Source of the DNA: Brevibacterium sp. CS2
Lineage (GTDB): Bacteria; Actinomycetota; Actinomycetes; Actinomycetales; Brevibacteriaceae
Length of the DNA: 64,000 bases
Direction: 5' to 3'
Assembly: GCF_005280295.1 (NCBI RefSeq)
Contig: NZ_CP040020.1
Span: forward strand, 124,001-188,000
Position 1 is the stretch's first letter; each line of letters opens with the position of its first letter. The translations under genes were made by a program, and so were the position numbers. The notes under the pieces are model-generated. The model did not search any database. It was not told where the DNA came from and worked only from the letters and a program-made list of their open reading frames with translations. Shown here in pieces: positions 1 through 8,628 of the stretch.

Positions 1-164
1 CGCGGGATGCCGCCCCGGTCCCAGTCGGTGCGCGCCCATTCCCGGCGGTGGTCGAAGAACCGGATGTTGTCGTCGGTCTGCTCGAGCTGGCGCAGCGTGG
101 TCTCGATGAAGGTGTCGAGCTCTCCCATGAGCGTCGTCAGGTGGTCGGGCAGGCGGTAGTCCAT
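1..164 (-). CDS. Acyl-CoA dehydrogenase family protein, N-terminal fragment
   Basis: Only the first 54 codons lie in the window; the rest is beyond the left edge. The start MDYRLPDHL, the acidic helix that follows and the FFDHRREWARTDWDRGG stretch match the N-terminus of the acyl-CoA dehydrogenase subfamily usually found beside APH-type phosphotransferases. Such flavoenzymes oxidise acyl-CoA thioesters to enoyl-CoA; the substrate is not predictable from this fragment. The ATG at 164 follows the stop of the upstream phosphotransferase (166-168) after a single base, which suggests translational coupling. The assignment rests on the N-terminal pattern and gene context, since no active-site residues are visible. 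Confidence 0.75.
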   Translation of the reverse strand, partial: MDYRLPDHLTTLMGELDTFIETTLRQLEQTDDNIRFFDHRREWARTDWDRGGIP

Positions 165-165
165 G

Positions 166-1668
166 TCAGGTCTCCTGGAGGTGAGCGGGGTTGGAAGTGC
201 GCAGGCGCCAGCGGGTGGCGGTGTCGAGGACGGGGACGAGCGCGGCGGCCTCGGCAGGGTCGGCACCCTCCCGGATCAGCTGGGCGAGTCCGTGCTCGCC
301 GGCGACGCCGAGACGTGCCAGGCCGGCGGAGACCTCGGCCAGCGCCGCGGGCTCGAGGCTGCGCTGCCGGCGCACGAGGTCGACGACGTTGCGTGCCACC
401 CGGCCGCGGAACGCGGTGACGGAGCCGTCGCCTGCGACGACGTCCCGGGTGAGCCAGCGGGACAGCGCGCCGAGGAGCTCGTCGGCGGTGGGCGCGGAGA
501 ACAGGTCATCGGCGGTGAGCGCCGGGCCGCTCGGTGCGGCGTGCACCCCGTGGGCGGCGTCCGCGGTCACGGCCGGGGCCGGCCCCCCGGATCCGGTCGG
601 GATGGACTCCGCTGCTGAGTGCGCCTCGGGTGCGGGAGCGAGGTGATCGGCGAAGAGGAGGCGGAGGAGGTCGTGCTCCTGCTCGGCACAGCGTCGGCCG
701 ATCGCGAGCAGCTCGAGCTCGTTGGGGTGCTCCTCATGGGCGCGCTGCATCTGCCGCAGCGTGCCGATCGCCCACCACAGGGTGGCGCGGGCCTGCCACC
801 AGCGGACCGCGGCGGTGTCGGGGCGGCGACCGGATGCCTCGGCGTAGGCGTCGAGGAAGGCATCGAGGTCGCCGAGGCCGGCGACCTCTCCGGGTCCGCC
901 GAACCGCCAGGCCCGCATGCAGAGGTAGCCGAGGTCCTCGTCCGGATCGCCGAGGTGGGCGAGCTCCCAGTCGAGGACCGCGGCGAGTCCGGACTCGTCG
1001 ACCATGAGGTTCCCGAGCCGGAAGTCGCCGTGGACCAGGGATTCGCCCCCGGCCGGGGGCCGGGTCTCCGCGAGCCGGCGCAGAGAGACCTCGATGACGG
1101 GGCGGACGATGCCGATCTCCCGGTAGTCCGCGGCGAGCCGTTCGACGGGATCGCTCAGGCGGGTCAGCTCAGCCCGGGCGACTGCGGCCGGGTCGATCGC
1201 GTGGATCCGGGCTGCGGCGCGGGCGAGGTCGTCGGGCAGCGCGGTACGGGCGGCGGCGAACCGCTCGTCGCGGAGGATCCGACGGGCGATCGCCTCCCCG
1301 GTGACGTGCTCGAGGAGGAGGGCCGGCGTGCCGATGAGCTCTCCGGCGGTGTCGTCGTGGATCAGGCGCGCGCAGGGCACCTCGGCGTGGCCGGCGGCGG
1401 CGAGCACGGCCGCCTCGGAGGCGTTCGCCTCCGGCGCCTCGTTCCCGCGATGGTCCGCCCGGAGCACGCAGGTGCGGGTGCCGTCGGTGGTGCGCGCGTC
1501 GAACCGGAGGATCTCCCGGCTCGCTCCCCCGGCCAGTGTGCTCACCGCGACCTCGTGGACCGGGGTGCCGAGGATCCGGGACAAGGCGCGGGCGAGGTGC
1601 GTGCTGGCAGTCGGCCGGCTGCTGTCCGCCTGCGGCGGGTGGGCTGCGGTCGGGCCGTCGGCTCCCAT
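166..1668 (-). CDS. APH-type phosphotransferase fused to a DUF6285-like domain
   Basis: A 500-residue protein. Residues about 30-340 form an aminoglycoside-phosphotransferase/ACAD10-like kinase fold with the catalytic LVHGDFRLGNLM loop followed by the metal-site motif VLDWELAHLGDP. A Pro/Ala-rich linker leads to about 110 C-terminal residues starting near TADELLGALSRWL, which look like DUF6285, a small protein normally encoded by its own gene between this kinase and the acyl-CoA dehydrogenase. The ATG at 1668 is preferred over an upstream in-frame start because a purine-rich GAGGAGGAG sequence sits 6-7 nt before it. The partner dehydrogenase follows directly. The likely role is handling of a hydroxyacyl or acyl-CoA intermediate, by analogy with ACAD10/11; the substrate is unknown. 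Confidence 0.8.
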   Translation of the reverse strand: MGADGPTAAHPPQADSSRPTASTHLARALSRILGTPVHEVAVSTLAGGASREILRFDARTTDGTRTCVLRADHRGNEAPEANASEAAVLAAAGHAEVPCARLIHDDTAGELIGTPALLLEHVTGEAIARRILRDERFAAARTALPDDLARAAARIHAIDPAAVARAELTRLSDPVERLAADYREIGIVRPVIEVSLRRLAETRPPAGGESLVHGDFRLGNLMVDESGLAAVLDWELAHLGDPDEDLGYLCMRAWRFGGPGEVAGLGDLDAFLDAYAEASGRRPDTAAVRWWQARATLWWAIGTLRQMQRAHEEHPNELELLAIGRRCAEQEHDLLRLLFADHLAPAPEAHSAAESIPTGSGGPAPAVTADAAHGVHAAPSGPALTADDLFSAPTADELLGALSRWLTRDVVAGDGSVTAFRGRVARNVVDLVRRQRSLEPAALAEVSAGLARLGVAGEHGLAQLIREGADPAEAAALVPVLDTATRWRLRTSNPAHLQET

Positions 1669-1732
1669 CGCGTCTCCTCCTCGAGATCGATGCGCTGCGA
1701 TGCACCTCCGCGTCGGGTTCAATCGACCGAGC

Positions 1733-1746
1733 GAACGTTCAGGATA
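1733..1746 (-). promoter_or_regulatory. Possible -10 box with overlapping palindromic operator
   Basis: On the minus strand a TATCCT hexamer (1746-1741) is followed at once by the perfect 8-bp palindrome GAACGTTC (1740-1733), about 65 bp before the phosphotransferase start. An operator on the transcription start would suit a TetR-type regulator, common for acyl-CoA dehydrogenase operons. No regulator gene is seen nearby, so this is only a candidate. Confidence 0.3.
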
Positions 1747-1795
1747 GTGACTTTAGTCTGCCCGGACGACGGCGCGAGGTCAAGAGGGGACGACG

Positions 1796-1826
1796 AAGGC
1801 CCATCGGCATGATGCCGATGGGCCTT
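1796..1826 (-). terminator. Hairpin terminator after tRNA-Met
   Basis: Two perfectly complementary 15-nt arms (1796-1810 and 1812-1826) around one central base form a strong hairpin just past the 3' end of the minus-strand tRNA pair. There is no long U-tract, as is usual in high-GC actinobacteria. Confidence 0.6.
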
Positions 1827-1834
1827 CTGTTCTG

Positions 1835-1908
1835 TAGCGGGAGCGGGACTCGATCCCGCGACCTCACGATTATGAGTCGTGCGCTCTAACCAGCTGAGCT
1901 ACCCCGCC
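1835..1908 (-). tRNA. tRNA-Met (CAT), elongator type
   Basis: A complete cloverleaf on the minus strand. The acceptor arm GGCGGGG pairs with TCCCGCT, the D arm contains AGCTCAGCTGG, the anticodon loop is CTCATAA (anticodon CAT) and the T arm contains GTTCGA-type GATCGAGTC. CCA is not encoded. The sequence resembles actinobacterial elongator tRNA-Met rather than initiator or Ile2 forms, though the CAT anticodon alone does not separate these. It lies 26 bp downstream of tRNA-Thr and is probably cotranscribed with it. Confidence 0.93.
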
Positions 1909-1934
1909 CCGGCACGAATCGTGATTCGTACGAG

Positions 1935-2007
1935 AGCCCCAAAAGGGAATCGAACCCTTGACCTTTTCCTTACCATGGAAACGCTCTGCCGACTGAGCTA
2001 TTGGGGC
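1935..2007 (-). tRNA. tRNA-Thr (GGT)
   Basis: A complete 73-nt cloverleaf on the minus strand: acceptor GCCCCAA/TTGGGGC, D arm TAGCTCAGTCGG, anticodon stem TTTCC/GGAAA with loop ATGGTAA (anticodon GGT), and T-loop GTTCGATTC. CCA is not encoded. It is the first tRNA of the pair. Confidence 0.95.
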
Positions 2008-2018
2008 AACGAGAAGAC

Positions 2019-2047
2019 ACTCTACACACCCGATTCCGTGAACGCAA
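2019..2047 (-). promoter_or_regulatory. Promoter of the tRNA-Thr/tRNA-Met pair
   Basis: On the minus strand a -35-like TTGCGT (2047-2042) and a -10-like TAGAGT (2024-2019) are separated by exactly 17 nt and end 11 nt before the tRNA-Thr 5' end. Spacing and sequence fit a housekeeping sigma-70 family promoter. Confidence 0.65.
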
Positions 2048-2111
2048 AATCGGCTGAACCGGGGTCTCACACAGCGATCAGGAGGCCCGGATGCACCGTC
2101 TTCGCACCGGC

Positions 2112-3443
2112 TCAGCGCATGGCGCGGGCGCGGATGACCTCCTCGACGAGGTCGGCCTCGGTCGCACCGTAGAGGGTGCGCGCCCACACCGTGTCGCGGT
2201 CCGGGTAGGGGGCGCCGTCCACGCGCAGCCACTGGAGCGGGTGGCCGCGGCGCTGCTCGAGCGCACACCTGGCGCACATCGGCACGGTGAGTCCGCGACC
2301 GCCGCCGGCGGTGACCTTCCCCACCTTGTGCGCCTCGCCGTGGCGCGGGTTCACCGTGCACGGCCCGCGCAGCGGCCGGCCGCCGGTGAGCCGCGCCGAG
2401 CGCTGGCGCTCGACCGATTCGAGAGACCGCTCTGCGATGTCGAACAGGACGAGCGAGCCCACGAGGTCGTCCTCGGCCGCGGATTCGTCCTCGGCGATGC
2501 GCCGTGCCAGGCCGAAGGCGTCGAGCCCGCGCTGCACGGTCGCCGACTGCTCGGCGCTGAGCCCCTCCGTCTGCAGCGCTTCGAGCTTCTCCGCGATCCG
2601 CAGCGCGTCCTGGCCGAGCACGCGACGCATCCTGCTGCGGTCGGAGTCCCTGGCCGCGGCCATGACGCTGTCGGGGATCCGGTACTTGCGGGTGCGCACC
2701 GGACGCCTCCGGGCGAGGAACCAGACCCCGCCCACGAGCCCGACGAGCACCACCCCGGCGATGACGGCGGAGCGCACCGGGTGGTAGGTGATCGCCTGGC
2801 GGATCCGGTCCGACAGCGGCGGCTCGTACTCCTCGTACTGCGGGTCAGCCAGCCGATCGAGCACATCGTTGAGCCATTCGACGCTCGACACCCGAGAGTC
2901 GGGATCGTGATGCCATCGGTCGAACTGCTGCTCGACGGCCAGATGCGCGTCGAGGTCCGCGAGTTCGACGGTGTGCCGGAGGATCCCGTCGGCGGGCACG
3001 ACGATGAAGGCGCCCTCGCCGCCGTGCGCCTGCGCGATGAGCATGGGAAGGTCGCGGGAATCGGCGTAATCGGTCACCCCGAGCAGAACGAGATAGGTCG
3101 GGTGCTCGGTCGCGGCGACCTTCTCCTCGAACACGTCCAGGGTGGCCTGCGGATAGCGATCCGCCGCGGCCTCGTCGACGTAGAGAGGGGATTCGTCGAG
3201 TTCCGCGGCGATCCGCACCGCGGCCTCGAGTGTCGTCTCGGTGCCCTCGAAGAGCTCTTCGACCCTCTCCGCATCGGTCGGCTCGGGGGCTCCGGAATCC
3301 TCGGCCGTGCCCTCCGCCGCTTCCGCGCTCCCCGCGGAAGCGACCACTGCGGCACGGTCCGGGGCCTCCACCGCCGCCGCGAGCACAGGGCCGCCTCCGA
3401 GCAGTGCTTCGGTCAGCACCGCGGCTGCAAGCAAGCGTCCCAC
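2112..3443 (-). CDS. Unrecognised secreted/membrane protein with zinc-ligand-like cytoplasmic tail
   Basis: Not a family I recognise. The 443-residue protein has an Ala/Leu-rich N-terminal signal (1-24), an acidic linker, an extracytoplasmic module at about 70-205 (LYVDEA at 87, hydrophobic strand TYLVLLG at 116), one membrane segment (224-245) and an Arg-rich cytoplasmic region. The tail carries Cys362, His368 and a CARC pair (Cys390, Cys393) that could bind zinc. Module and tail are both recognisable again in the protein encoded just upstream, so the two are related by duplication. The start is GTG, preceded by GTGAGGATCC. It follows the upstream gene after 7 nt in the same operon. The function is unknown, possibly cell-envelope associated. 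Confidence 0.7.
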   Translation of the reverse strand: MGRLLAAAVLTEALLGGGPVLAAAVEAPDRAAVVASAGSAEAAEGTAEDSGAPEPTDAERVEELFEGTETTLEAAVRIAAELDESPLYVDEAAADRYPQATLDVFEEKVAATEHPTYLVLLGVTDYADSRDLPMLIAQAHGGEGAFIVVPADGILRHTVELADLDAHLAVEQQFDRWHHDPDSRVSSVEWLNDVLDRLADPQYEEYEPPLSDRIRQAITYHPVRSAVIAGVVLVGLVGGVWFLARRRPVRTRKYRIPDSVMAAARDSDRSRMRRVLGQDALRIAEKLEALQTEGLSAEQSATVQRGLDAFGLARRIAEDESAAEDDLVGSLVLFDIAERSLESVERQRSARLTGGRPLRGPCTVNPRHGEAHKVGKVTAGGGRGLTVPMCARCALEQRRGHPLQWLRVDGAPYPDRDTVWARTLYGATEADLVEEVIRARAMR

Positions 3444-3450
3444 CGGATCC

Positions 3451-5760
3451 TCACTTCCTTCTCGTGTTGTCGAGGTATGCGCGGCCGAACACCAGACCGC
3501 CGATGATGAGCAGGACGAGCGCGACGGCGCCGGAGCTGATCACCGAGGTCCGCACCCGGTCGAAGTACTCCGGGGTACCCGGGAACGGCCCCGGTTCGTA
3601 TTCCTCGGCCTGATAGTCGTAGAAGTTCCGGTGCTCGGTCTCCGGGTCCCGCGTCTCCGACCACCCGATGCCGGGCAGCGCAGTGATGTACTCCTTCACC
3701 ACGTCGCGCACCGGCAGGTCGGCGGTGCGTTCACGGAGCTCGGCCTCCCCGCCGTCGTAGCGCGGGATCGCCTCGTAGCGGCTGAGCTGCACGAAGCCGC
3801 TGCTCGCGATCACGAGGGTGGTGTCCTCCGGGATCCGGTCGTGCAGTGCGAGCTCGAAGCCTGTGGACCCGCCGCGGTACGCGTCGGTGCTCTCGAAGTC
3901 GATCACCACGACGGCGACCGGGTCCTCGGCTTCGGCGACGAGGCGGGCGAAGCGCTCTTCGTCCTCGGGAGCGTACCCGAGCCGCTGGGTGGGATCGATG
4001 TACACACCGTCCTCCTCGACGGCCCGGGCCGCGGCATCGACCCGTGTCGTGTCGACCTCGCCCTCGAGGGCGACGAGCGGCAGGTGGGCCGGCGAGGCGA
4101 CGGAAGCGATGCCCGCACGCCGATTCTGCTCGTACAGGCACCCGAGCCCCGTGACGAGAACCGGGATGACGAGCGAGACGGCTGTGATGTGGATCCACGC
4201 AGGCAGCCAGGGACGCACCGGTGCGCTCCTCGGAGCCGTCTTGCGACCGCCTGTTCGATGACCCTTCCGGGCACGATCCTGTTCGTCGGCCGCGCTCAAC
4301 GCCGCCTCGAACTCGGACGGGCTCTCGAACAATCCCGGCGAGGGCTCCCAGCCCTCGGACGCCGAGGCGAGCGCCGTGCTCAGCGGACCGAACGCGCCGA
4401 AGCCGCTGAGCGCGAACGGCGAATCCTCGTCCTGCCAGTAGGGACGGCCCTGCGCGATTCCCCTGTCCGAGAGGAAGTCGGGCGCCTCCCCGGCCGCGAG
4501 CTCCTGGGCGATGACGGTCGAGACCGGCACCTCGATGTCGCCGCCGAAGCCGTCCCAGGTCCGCCGCTCCTGGGCCTCGAGGTGCGGGAGGAAGAAACAC
4601 CGCTCACGACGGCGCCCGCGCGCCTCGTCGTCGAGGACCGTCCATGCGGTCCATACGAGCGGGTTGGTCGTGTCGCCCGGTGCGGGCAGCCGGTCGACGG
4701 CCGCGCCGAGATCGCCCGGCAGCGGCTCGCGCCGGCGCAAGCTCAGGCGTGCTCCGATAGCGCGGTCACGCATCCGATTGAGGTCGCGCAGCTGCTCGAC
4801 GGAGTCCGCCGCCGCGCGGGCGCGCCGCTTCTCCCGGCGCCCGAACAGCAGGGAGCCGAGGACCTCGGCGCCGGAGCGGATCATCCCGCCGAGCACGAGG
4901 TAGCCGGCACCGAGGAGTCCGCCCACCCCGATGAGCACGATGGTGTGGAAGACGGGGAACAGCGGAACCCGATCGACGGCGGCGTGCTCGGGTCGCACAT
5001 CCTGGGCCGCGGAGGTCAGCCTCTCGATGTCGTTCGCAGCGGGGTCCTCTGCGTGATCGAGCCCGGTGCGGATCGCGTAGTGGATCGCCGGGCCCGGAAC
5101 CTCCGCATTGAGCTCGGGGACCCTCTCCTTCGTGAGAGAGCGGGTGAGGACCCCCTCGGAGAATCCCATCGTGTAGAGCTCAGCATCCGAGTTCCACAGG
5201 ACGTAGTAGGCGGTCTCGATGGCACGCGCTTCGGCGTCGGCGAGGAGGATCTCCTCGAGCATCCGTTCCGACGTGTCCCCACTGAGTTGCTCTCCGGTGC
5301 GATCGCGGGACGGGAAGCGATTCATCAGCCCGATGTACACCGAGGGGACATCTGATTCGAGCTCGGCGAGCGCATCGTCGACGATCCCGCGCTGCCTCTC
5401 GTCCCAGAACGCAGCGGTGGCGCTGTCGGTGAAAACTTCGCCGTCGTCCCAGGCCTCCCCCATGCGCTCGACGTAGCCGTCGATGTACCACTGCCGGGCG
5501 GACTCAGCGAGCTCGGTCTCATCCGAGGCGCCGGCGGCCTGTTCGTCGGGTCCCTCGTCCGGGGCGGGTGTCCGGCTCGGGGCGGGCGCCTCGGCGGTGG
5601 GGGCCGGGGCTGCGACGGTCGGCGTCACGGGCACGGCGGAGATGACGGATCCGGCCCCGAGGACGGCGCACGCAGCCGTCACGAGGAGCCTCCGGAGCAC
5701 CGGGGCACGGCGCGCGCCGCGGTGGGCGGGCTCCACGGAGGACAGCGGTCGGATGAGCAT
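3451..5760 (-). CDS. Unrecognised large membrane protein with two copies of the same extracytoplasmic module
   Basis: Not a family I recognise. From the ATG at 5760 the product is 769 residues: signal or anchor at about 24-51, a Pro-rich linker, a first extracytoplasmic module at 79-208 (VFTDSA at 109), TM 274-293, a cytoplasmic domain (about 310-510), TM 526-543, a second module at 569-723 (VYIDPT at 586) and TM 739-759. The cytoplasmic part aligns by eye with the tail of the downstream protein (a Cys in CFFLPHL, GRPY, a following aromatic region) but lacks the CARC pair. The earlier in-frame start at 5841 was not used because the signal sequence fits better after residue 27. The first gene of a two-gene operon. 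Confidence 0.7.
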   Translation of the reverse strand: MLIRPLSSVEPAHRGARRAPVLRRLLVTAACAVLGAGSVISAVPVTPTVAAPAPTAEAPAPSRTPAPDEGPDEQAAGASDETELAESARQWYIDGYVERMGEAWDDGEVFTDSATAAFWDERQRGIVDDALAELESDVPSVYIGLMNRFPSRDRTGEQLSGDTSERMLEEILLADAEARAIETAYYVLWNSDAELYTMGFSEGVLTRSLTKERVPELNAEVPGPAIHYAIRTGLDHAEDPAANDIERLTSAAQDVRPEHAAVDRVPLFPVFHTIVLIGVGGLLGAGYLVLGGMIRSGAEVLGSLLFGRREKRRARAAADSVEQLRDLNRMRDRAIGARLSLRRREPLPGDLGAAVDRLPAPGDTTNPLVWTAWTVLDDEARGRRRERCFFLPHLEAQERRTWDGFGGDIEVPVSTVIAQELAAGEAPDFLSDRGIAQGRPYWQDEDSPFALSGFGAFGPLSTALASASEGWEPSPGLFESPSEFEAALSAADEQDRARKGHRTGGRKTAPRSAPVRPWLPAWIHITAVSLVIPVLVTGLGCLYEQNRRAGIASVASPAHLPLVALEGEVDTTRVDAAARAVEEDGVYIDPTQRLGYAPEDEERFARLVAEAEDPVAVVVIDFESTDAYRGGSTGFELALHDRIPEDTTLVIASSGFVQLSRYEAIPRYDGGEAELRERTADLPVRDVVKEYITALPGIGWSETRDPETEHRNFYDYQAEEYEPGPFPGTPEYFDRVRTSVISSGAVALVLLIIGGLVFGRAYLDNTRRK

Positions 5761-5903
5761 ACTGAGCACTCTATGACGCGGGGCGGTCCATGGCCGGGCC
5801 GGGGTGTTCCGGTTCCGGCACAGCTGCGGCGAGAGCGTCACCGGGTCGGTGCGCCGACGTCACCGGTCCCGACCGCCGACGGTTCCGCGCGCTCGCCCCG
5901 CTG

Positions 5904-6701
5904 TCACACCGCGTCGTACTTGGCGGCGAGGTAGCCCTGGAGTCGTCCCGGGTGGTTGGTGATGATCGCGGAGATCCCCGAGCCCAGCAGCCGCTCCCAC
6001 ACCGCAGGCGCGTCGACGGTCCACACGAACATCCCGAAGCCGAGCTCCATGAACTCCTCGGCGAGCTGACGGCGGGCGAAGAAGCCGCGCTCGGAGGGGT
6101 TGTAGCCGATGACCTCGAGGGCGTGCGCGAGCTCGACGTCGCCGTCGCGCGGCATGAGGCGCAGCAGGCAGCGCGGGACCATGGGGATGAGGTCACGGGC
6201 GGCCTCGAGGGTGCGCACGGAGAAGCTCTGGATGATGATCCGGTCGGCCATCCCGGTCTCGATGATGTCCGCGGCGACCTGGGACACCGCCCCCGGGGAC
6301 CAGTCGTCCTTGAATTCGAGGAGGAGCCTGCCGCCGTGCTCGGCGAGGTCGGCGAGCAGGGTCCGCAGCTTCGGCACCCGCTGGCCGGCGAAACCGGGCC
6401 CCAGCCAGGACCCGGCATCGGCGAGCGAAATCCGCTCGTCGCTCATCTGCGCGATCGTGCCGGTGGCGGTCGTCGTGCGGTTGAGGGTCGAGTCGTGGAG
6501 CACCATCGGGGTGCCGTCCCCGCTGATCCCGAGGTCGACCTCGATGAAGTCGCAGCCGATCGCCCGAGCCGCGTCGACCGCGGCCAGGGTGTTCTCCGGC
6601 GCGGCACCCGAGTAGCCGCGGTGGGCGATGACCCAGGGCCGGTCGTCCCGGCCCGGTGCCGCGGCCACCCGCTGTGCGCGGAGGTACTCGGCGAATCTCA
6701 A
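5904..6701 (-). CDS. Glycerophosphodiester phosphodiesterase
   Basis: A 265-residue cytoplasmic GDPD TIM barrel. Diagnostic motifs are the catalytic IAHRGYSGAAPENT (His-Arg plus Glu-Asn), FIEVDLGISGDGTPMVLHD with the metal ligands Glu/Asp and the second catalytic His, LLLEFKDD, and the late barrel strands FVWTVD and IITNHPGRL. It hydrolyses glycerophosphodiesters to sn-glycerol 3-phosphate and an alcohol. The likely start is a TTG at 6701 that overlaps the stop of the glutaminase gene by 4 nt, giving a protein of normal family length. An open frame continues upstream inside the glutaminase gene but has no GDPD-like sequence. Cotranscription with the glutaminase is inferred from the overlap. 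Confidence 0.9.
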   Translation of the reverse strand: MRFAEYLRAQRVAAAPGRDDRPWVIAHRGYSGAAPENTLAAVDAARAIGCDFIEVDLGISGDGTPMVLHDSTLNRTTTATGTIAQMSDERISLADAGSWLGPGFAGQRVPKLRTLLADLAEHGGRLLLEFKDDWSPGAVSQVAADIIETGMADRIIIQSFSVRTLEAARDLIPMVPRCLLRLMPRDGDVELAHALEVIGYNPSERGFFARRQLAEEFMELGFGMFVWTVDAPAVWERLLGSGISAIITNHPGRLQGYLAAKYDAV

Positions 6702-8491
6702 CTGTGGCCCCGGAGCACCTGGCCGAGCCGCGCGTAGCCCTCCACCGCGATGGCCCGCCACAGGTGCGAGGCCGTGATCGGGTCGGTCTCCATCATCTTC
6801 TCGATCGCGTCCTTGGGCAGGAGCTTGATCTCCGTGTCGGTCACGGCCTTGACGGTGAAGGGCTGCTTGAAGTGGTCGTTGAGGGAGAGCTCCCCGAACG
6901 ACATGCCCGCGGTGAGGATCGACACGACCTCCCGGCCGCGGTCGGCCGGGGAGAGGGTGTGGACCGTGCCCGAGGTGATGAAGCGGATCCCGTCGAACTT
7001 CTGCCCGATCCGGCGGATGACGTCGCCGGCGGCGTACTCCTCGTCGACGAGGTGCTCGGCGATCTTCTCCCGGAACTCGGGGTCGATCGAGCCGATGAGG
7101 GTGGGGCGGTCGGCCTCCTCGTCGGGGAAGCAGTCCGCGTCGCCGTACTCCTCGAGGATCCGGTTCTCCGCCCAGGTCAGCGCCTCGTTGCGGGAGCCGA
7201 AGATCTCGACGTCCATCTCCACCGGGACCATGAGCTCGCTGAGCCGGTCGTCGGGGTCGACGAGGCCGAGGGCGACCCCGACCTCGTCGAGCGCGCGCGC
7301 CATGCGCGACAGCTGGCGCACGGACACCTCGGCGATGTCGTCGGCGCGGCTGAGGTCGAGGACGATGCACTCGGTGTCGTCGCCGAACTTCGCGACCTCG
7401 CGGGAGAGCACCTCCGCACCGGAGAACAGCAGGTCACCCATGACCTCGACGACGTGCGCCTGGTGGCCGTGCTCGGCGAGCACCTTCTCAGCGGCCTCGG
7501 GGCGACGGGTGGTCGACGGGGTCTTGTCGATCGTCTCGTTCGAGCGGATGGTCGACAGCCCGGCCTTCAAGGTGCGGACGAAGTGGAGCTCGAGGTCGCT
7601 CGAGATCTGCCGGTGCGCGGCGAGCCCGCGCACGCTCGAGCCGTGCTCGTCGAGCGGCGGGGAGAAGGAGGCGAGGCCCAGCTGGCCGGGCAGCACGGAG
7701 ATGATGCCGCCGCCCACGCCGCTCTTGGCGGGCAGGCCGACGCTCGCCACCCAGTCCCCGGAGTCGTCGTACATGCCGCAGGTGAGCATGACGGAGAGCA
7801 CCCGCTGCACGACACGGGTGTCGAACACCCGCTCCTGCGTCACCGGGTTGACGCCGCGATTGGCCAGCGTGGCGGCCATGACGGAGAGGTCCCGGGCGGT
7901 GACGGCGATCGCGCACTGCTTGGTGTAGTCGTCGTGCGCGGGGTTGGGATCGCCCTCGAGGATGCCCCAGGAGGAGAGGAACCAGGTGAGGCCGCGGTTG
8001 TGGGCGCTGCCCTGGCTGTCCTGCGAGTGGACGTCCTCGTCCATCTCGAGCTCGCGGCCGGCGCACGCGGACATCACGGTGAGGATCTTGTCGAACACGG
8101 TCCTGCCGCGCTCGGGGAGGATCTGCCCGGTCGCGGCGATCGCGCCGATGTTGATGAGCGCGTTCTTCGGCCGGCCGCTGCCGGACTCCGAGGACAGGTC
8201 CGCGAAGGACGAGCCGGAGGGCTCGACGTCGATCTTCGAGTCCATGTAGGCGAAGCCCCGGTCCTGCAGCGCGATCGCGTAGCAGAAGACCTTCGAGATC
8301 GACTGGATCGCGAAGGGCACCTCGGCATCGCCGGCCGTGTAGGTGAAGCCGTCGGACGTCGTCATCGCCAGCCCGCACAGGTTGGGGTCCTGGGAGGCGA
8401 GCACGGTGTTCGACGATTTCGTGGACCCGCCGCGGATGTCGAGGAGGCTCTCGTGGACGGTGTCGAGGTATCTCTGGATGGGTGCGTGCAT
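6698..8491 (-). CDS. glsA: Glutaminase A with C-terminal STAS and cyclic-nucleotide-binding domains
   Basis: A 597-residue protein about twice the usual bacterial glutaminase length (about 310). Residues 1-315 are a serine-dependent glutaminase: SISK at 64-67 holds the catalytic Ser/Lys, and KSGVGGG at 256 is the conserved oxyanion-side motif. Residues about 340-450 look like a STAS domain (CIVLDLSRADDIAEVSV) and 465-580 like a cNMP-binding cupin (SFGELSLND at 531). The enzyme makes glutamate and ammonia from glutamine; the added domains suggest allosteric control by a nucleotide or a partner, which is inference. A TAGTGT box ends 6 nt before the ATG, so the mRNA is probably leaderless. The GDPD gene overlaps its 3' end. 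Confidence 0.92.
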   Translation of the reverse strand: MHAPIQRYLDTVHESLLDIRGGSTKSSNTVLASQDPNLCGLAMTTSDGFTYTAGDAEVPFAIQSISKVFCYAIALQDRGFAYMDSKIDVEPSGSSFADLSSESGSGRPKNALINIGAIAATGQILPERGRTVFDKILTVMSACAGRELEMDEDVHSQDSQGSAHNRGLTWFLSSWGILEGDPNPAHDDYTKQCAIAVTARDLSVMAATLANRGVNPVTQERVFDTRVVQRVLSVMLTCGMYDDSGDWVASVGLPAKSGVGGGIISVLPGQLGLASFSPPLDEHGSSVRGLAAHRQISSDLELHFVRTLKAGLSTIRSNETIDKTPSTTRRPEAAEKVLAEHGHQAHVVEVMGDLLFSGAEVLSREVAKFGDDTECIVLDLSRADDIAEVSVRQLSRMARALDEVGVALGLVDPDDRLSELMVPVEMDVEIFGSRNEALTWAENRILEEYGDADCFPDEEADRPTLIGSIDPEFREKIAEHLVDEEYAAGDVIRRIGQKFDGIRFITSGTVHTLSPADRGREVVSILTAGMSFGELSLNDHFKQPFTVKAVTDTEIKLLPKDAIEKMMETDPITASHLWRAIAVEGYARLGQVLRGHS

Positions 8492-8628
8492 ACGGCCACA
8501 CTATCGGAATCGCGCGCGGGCGCGAGTCGGCGTCCGGCCGGGCGCGGACCGCACGCGAGCGGGGCGCTGCGGGCGTGGCCGTGCGGGCGGGTGAGGGGGC
8601 CGGGCCGCCCCTCGGCGGCGGACGACGA

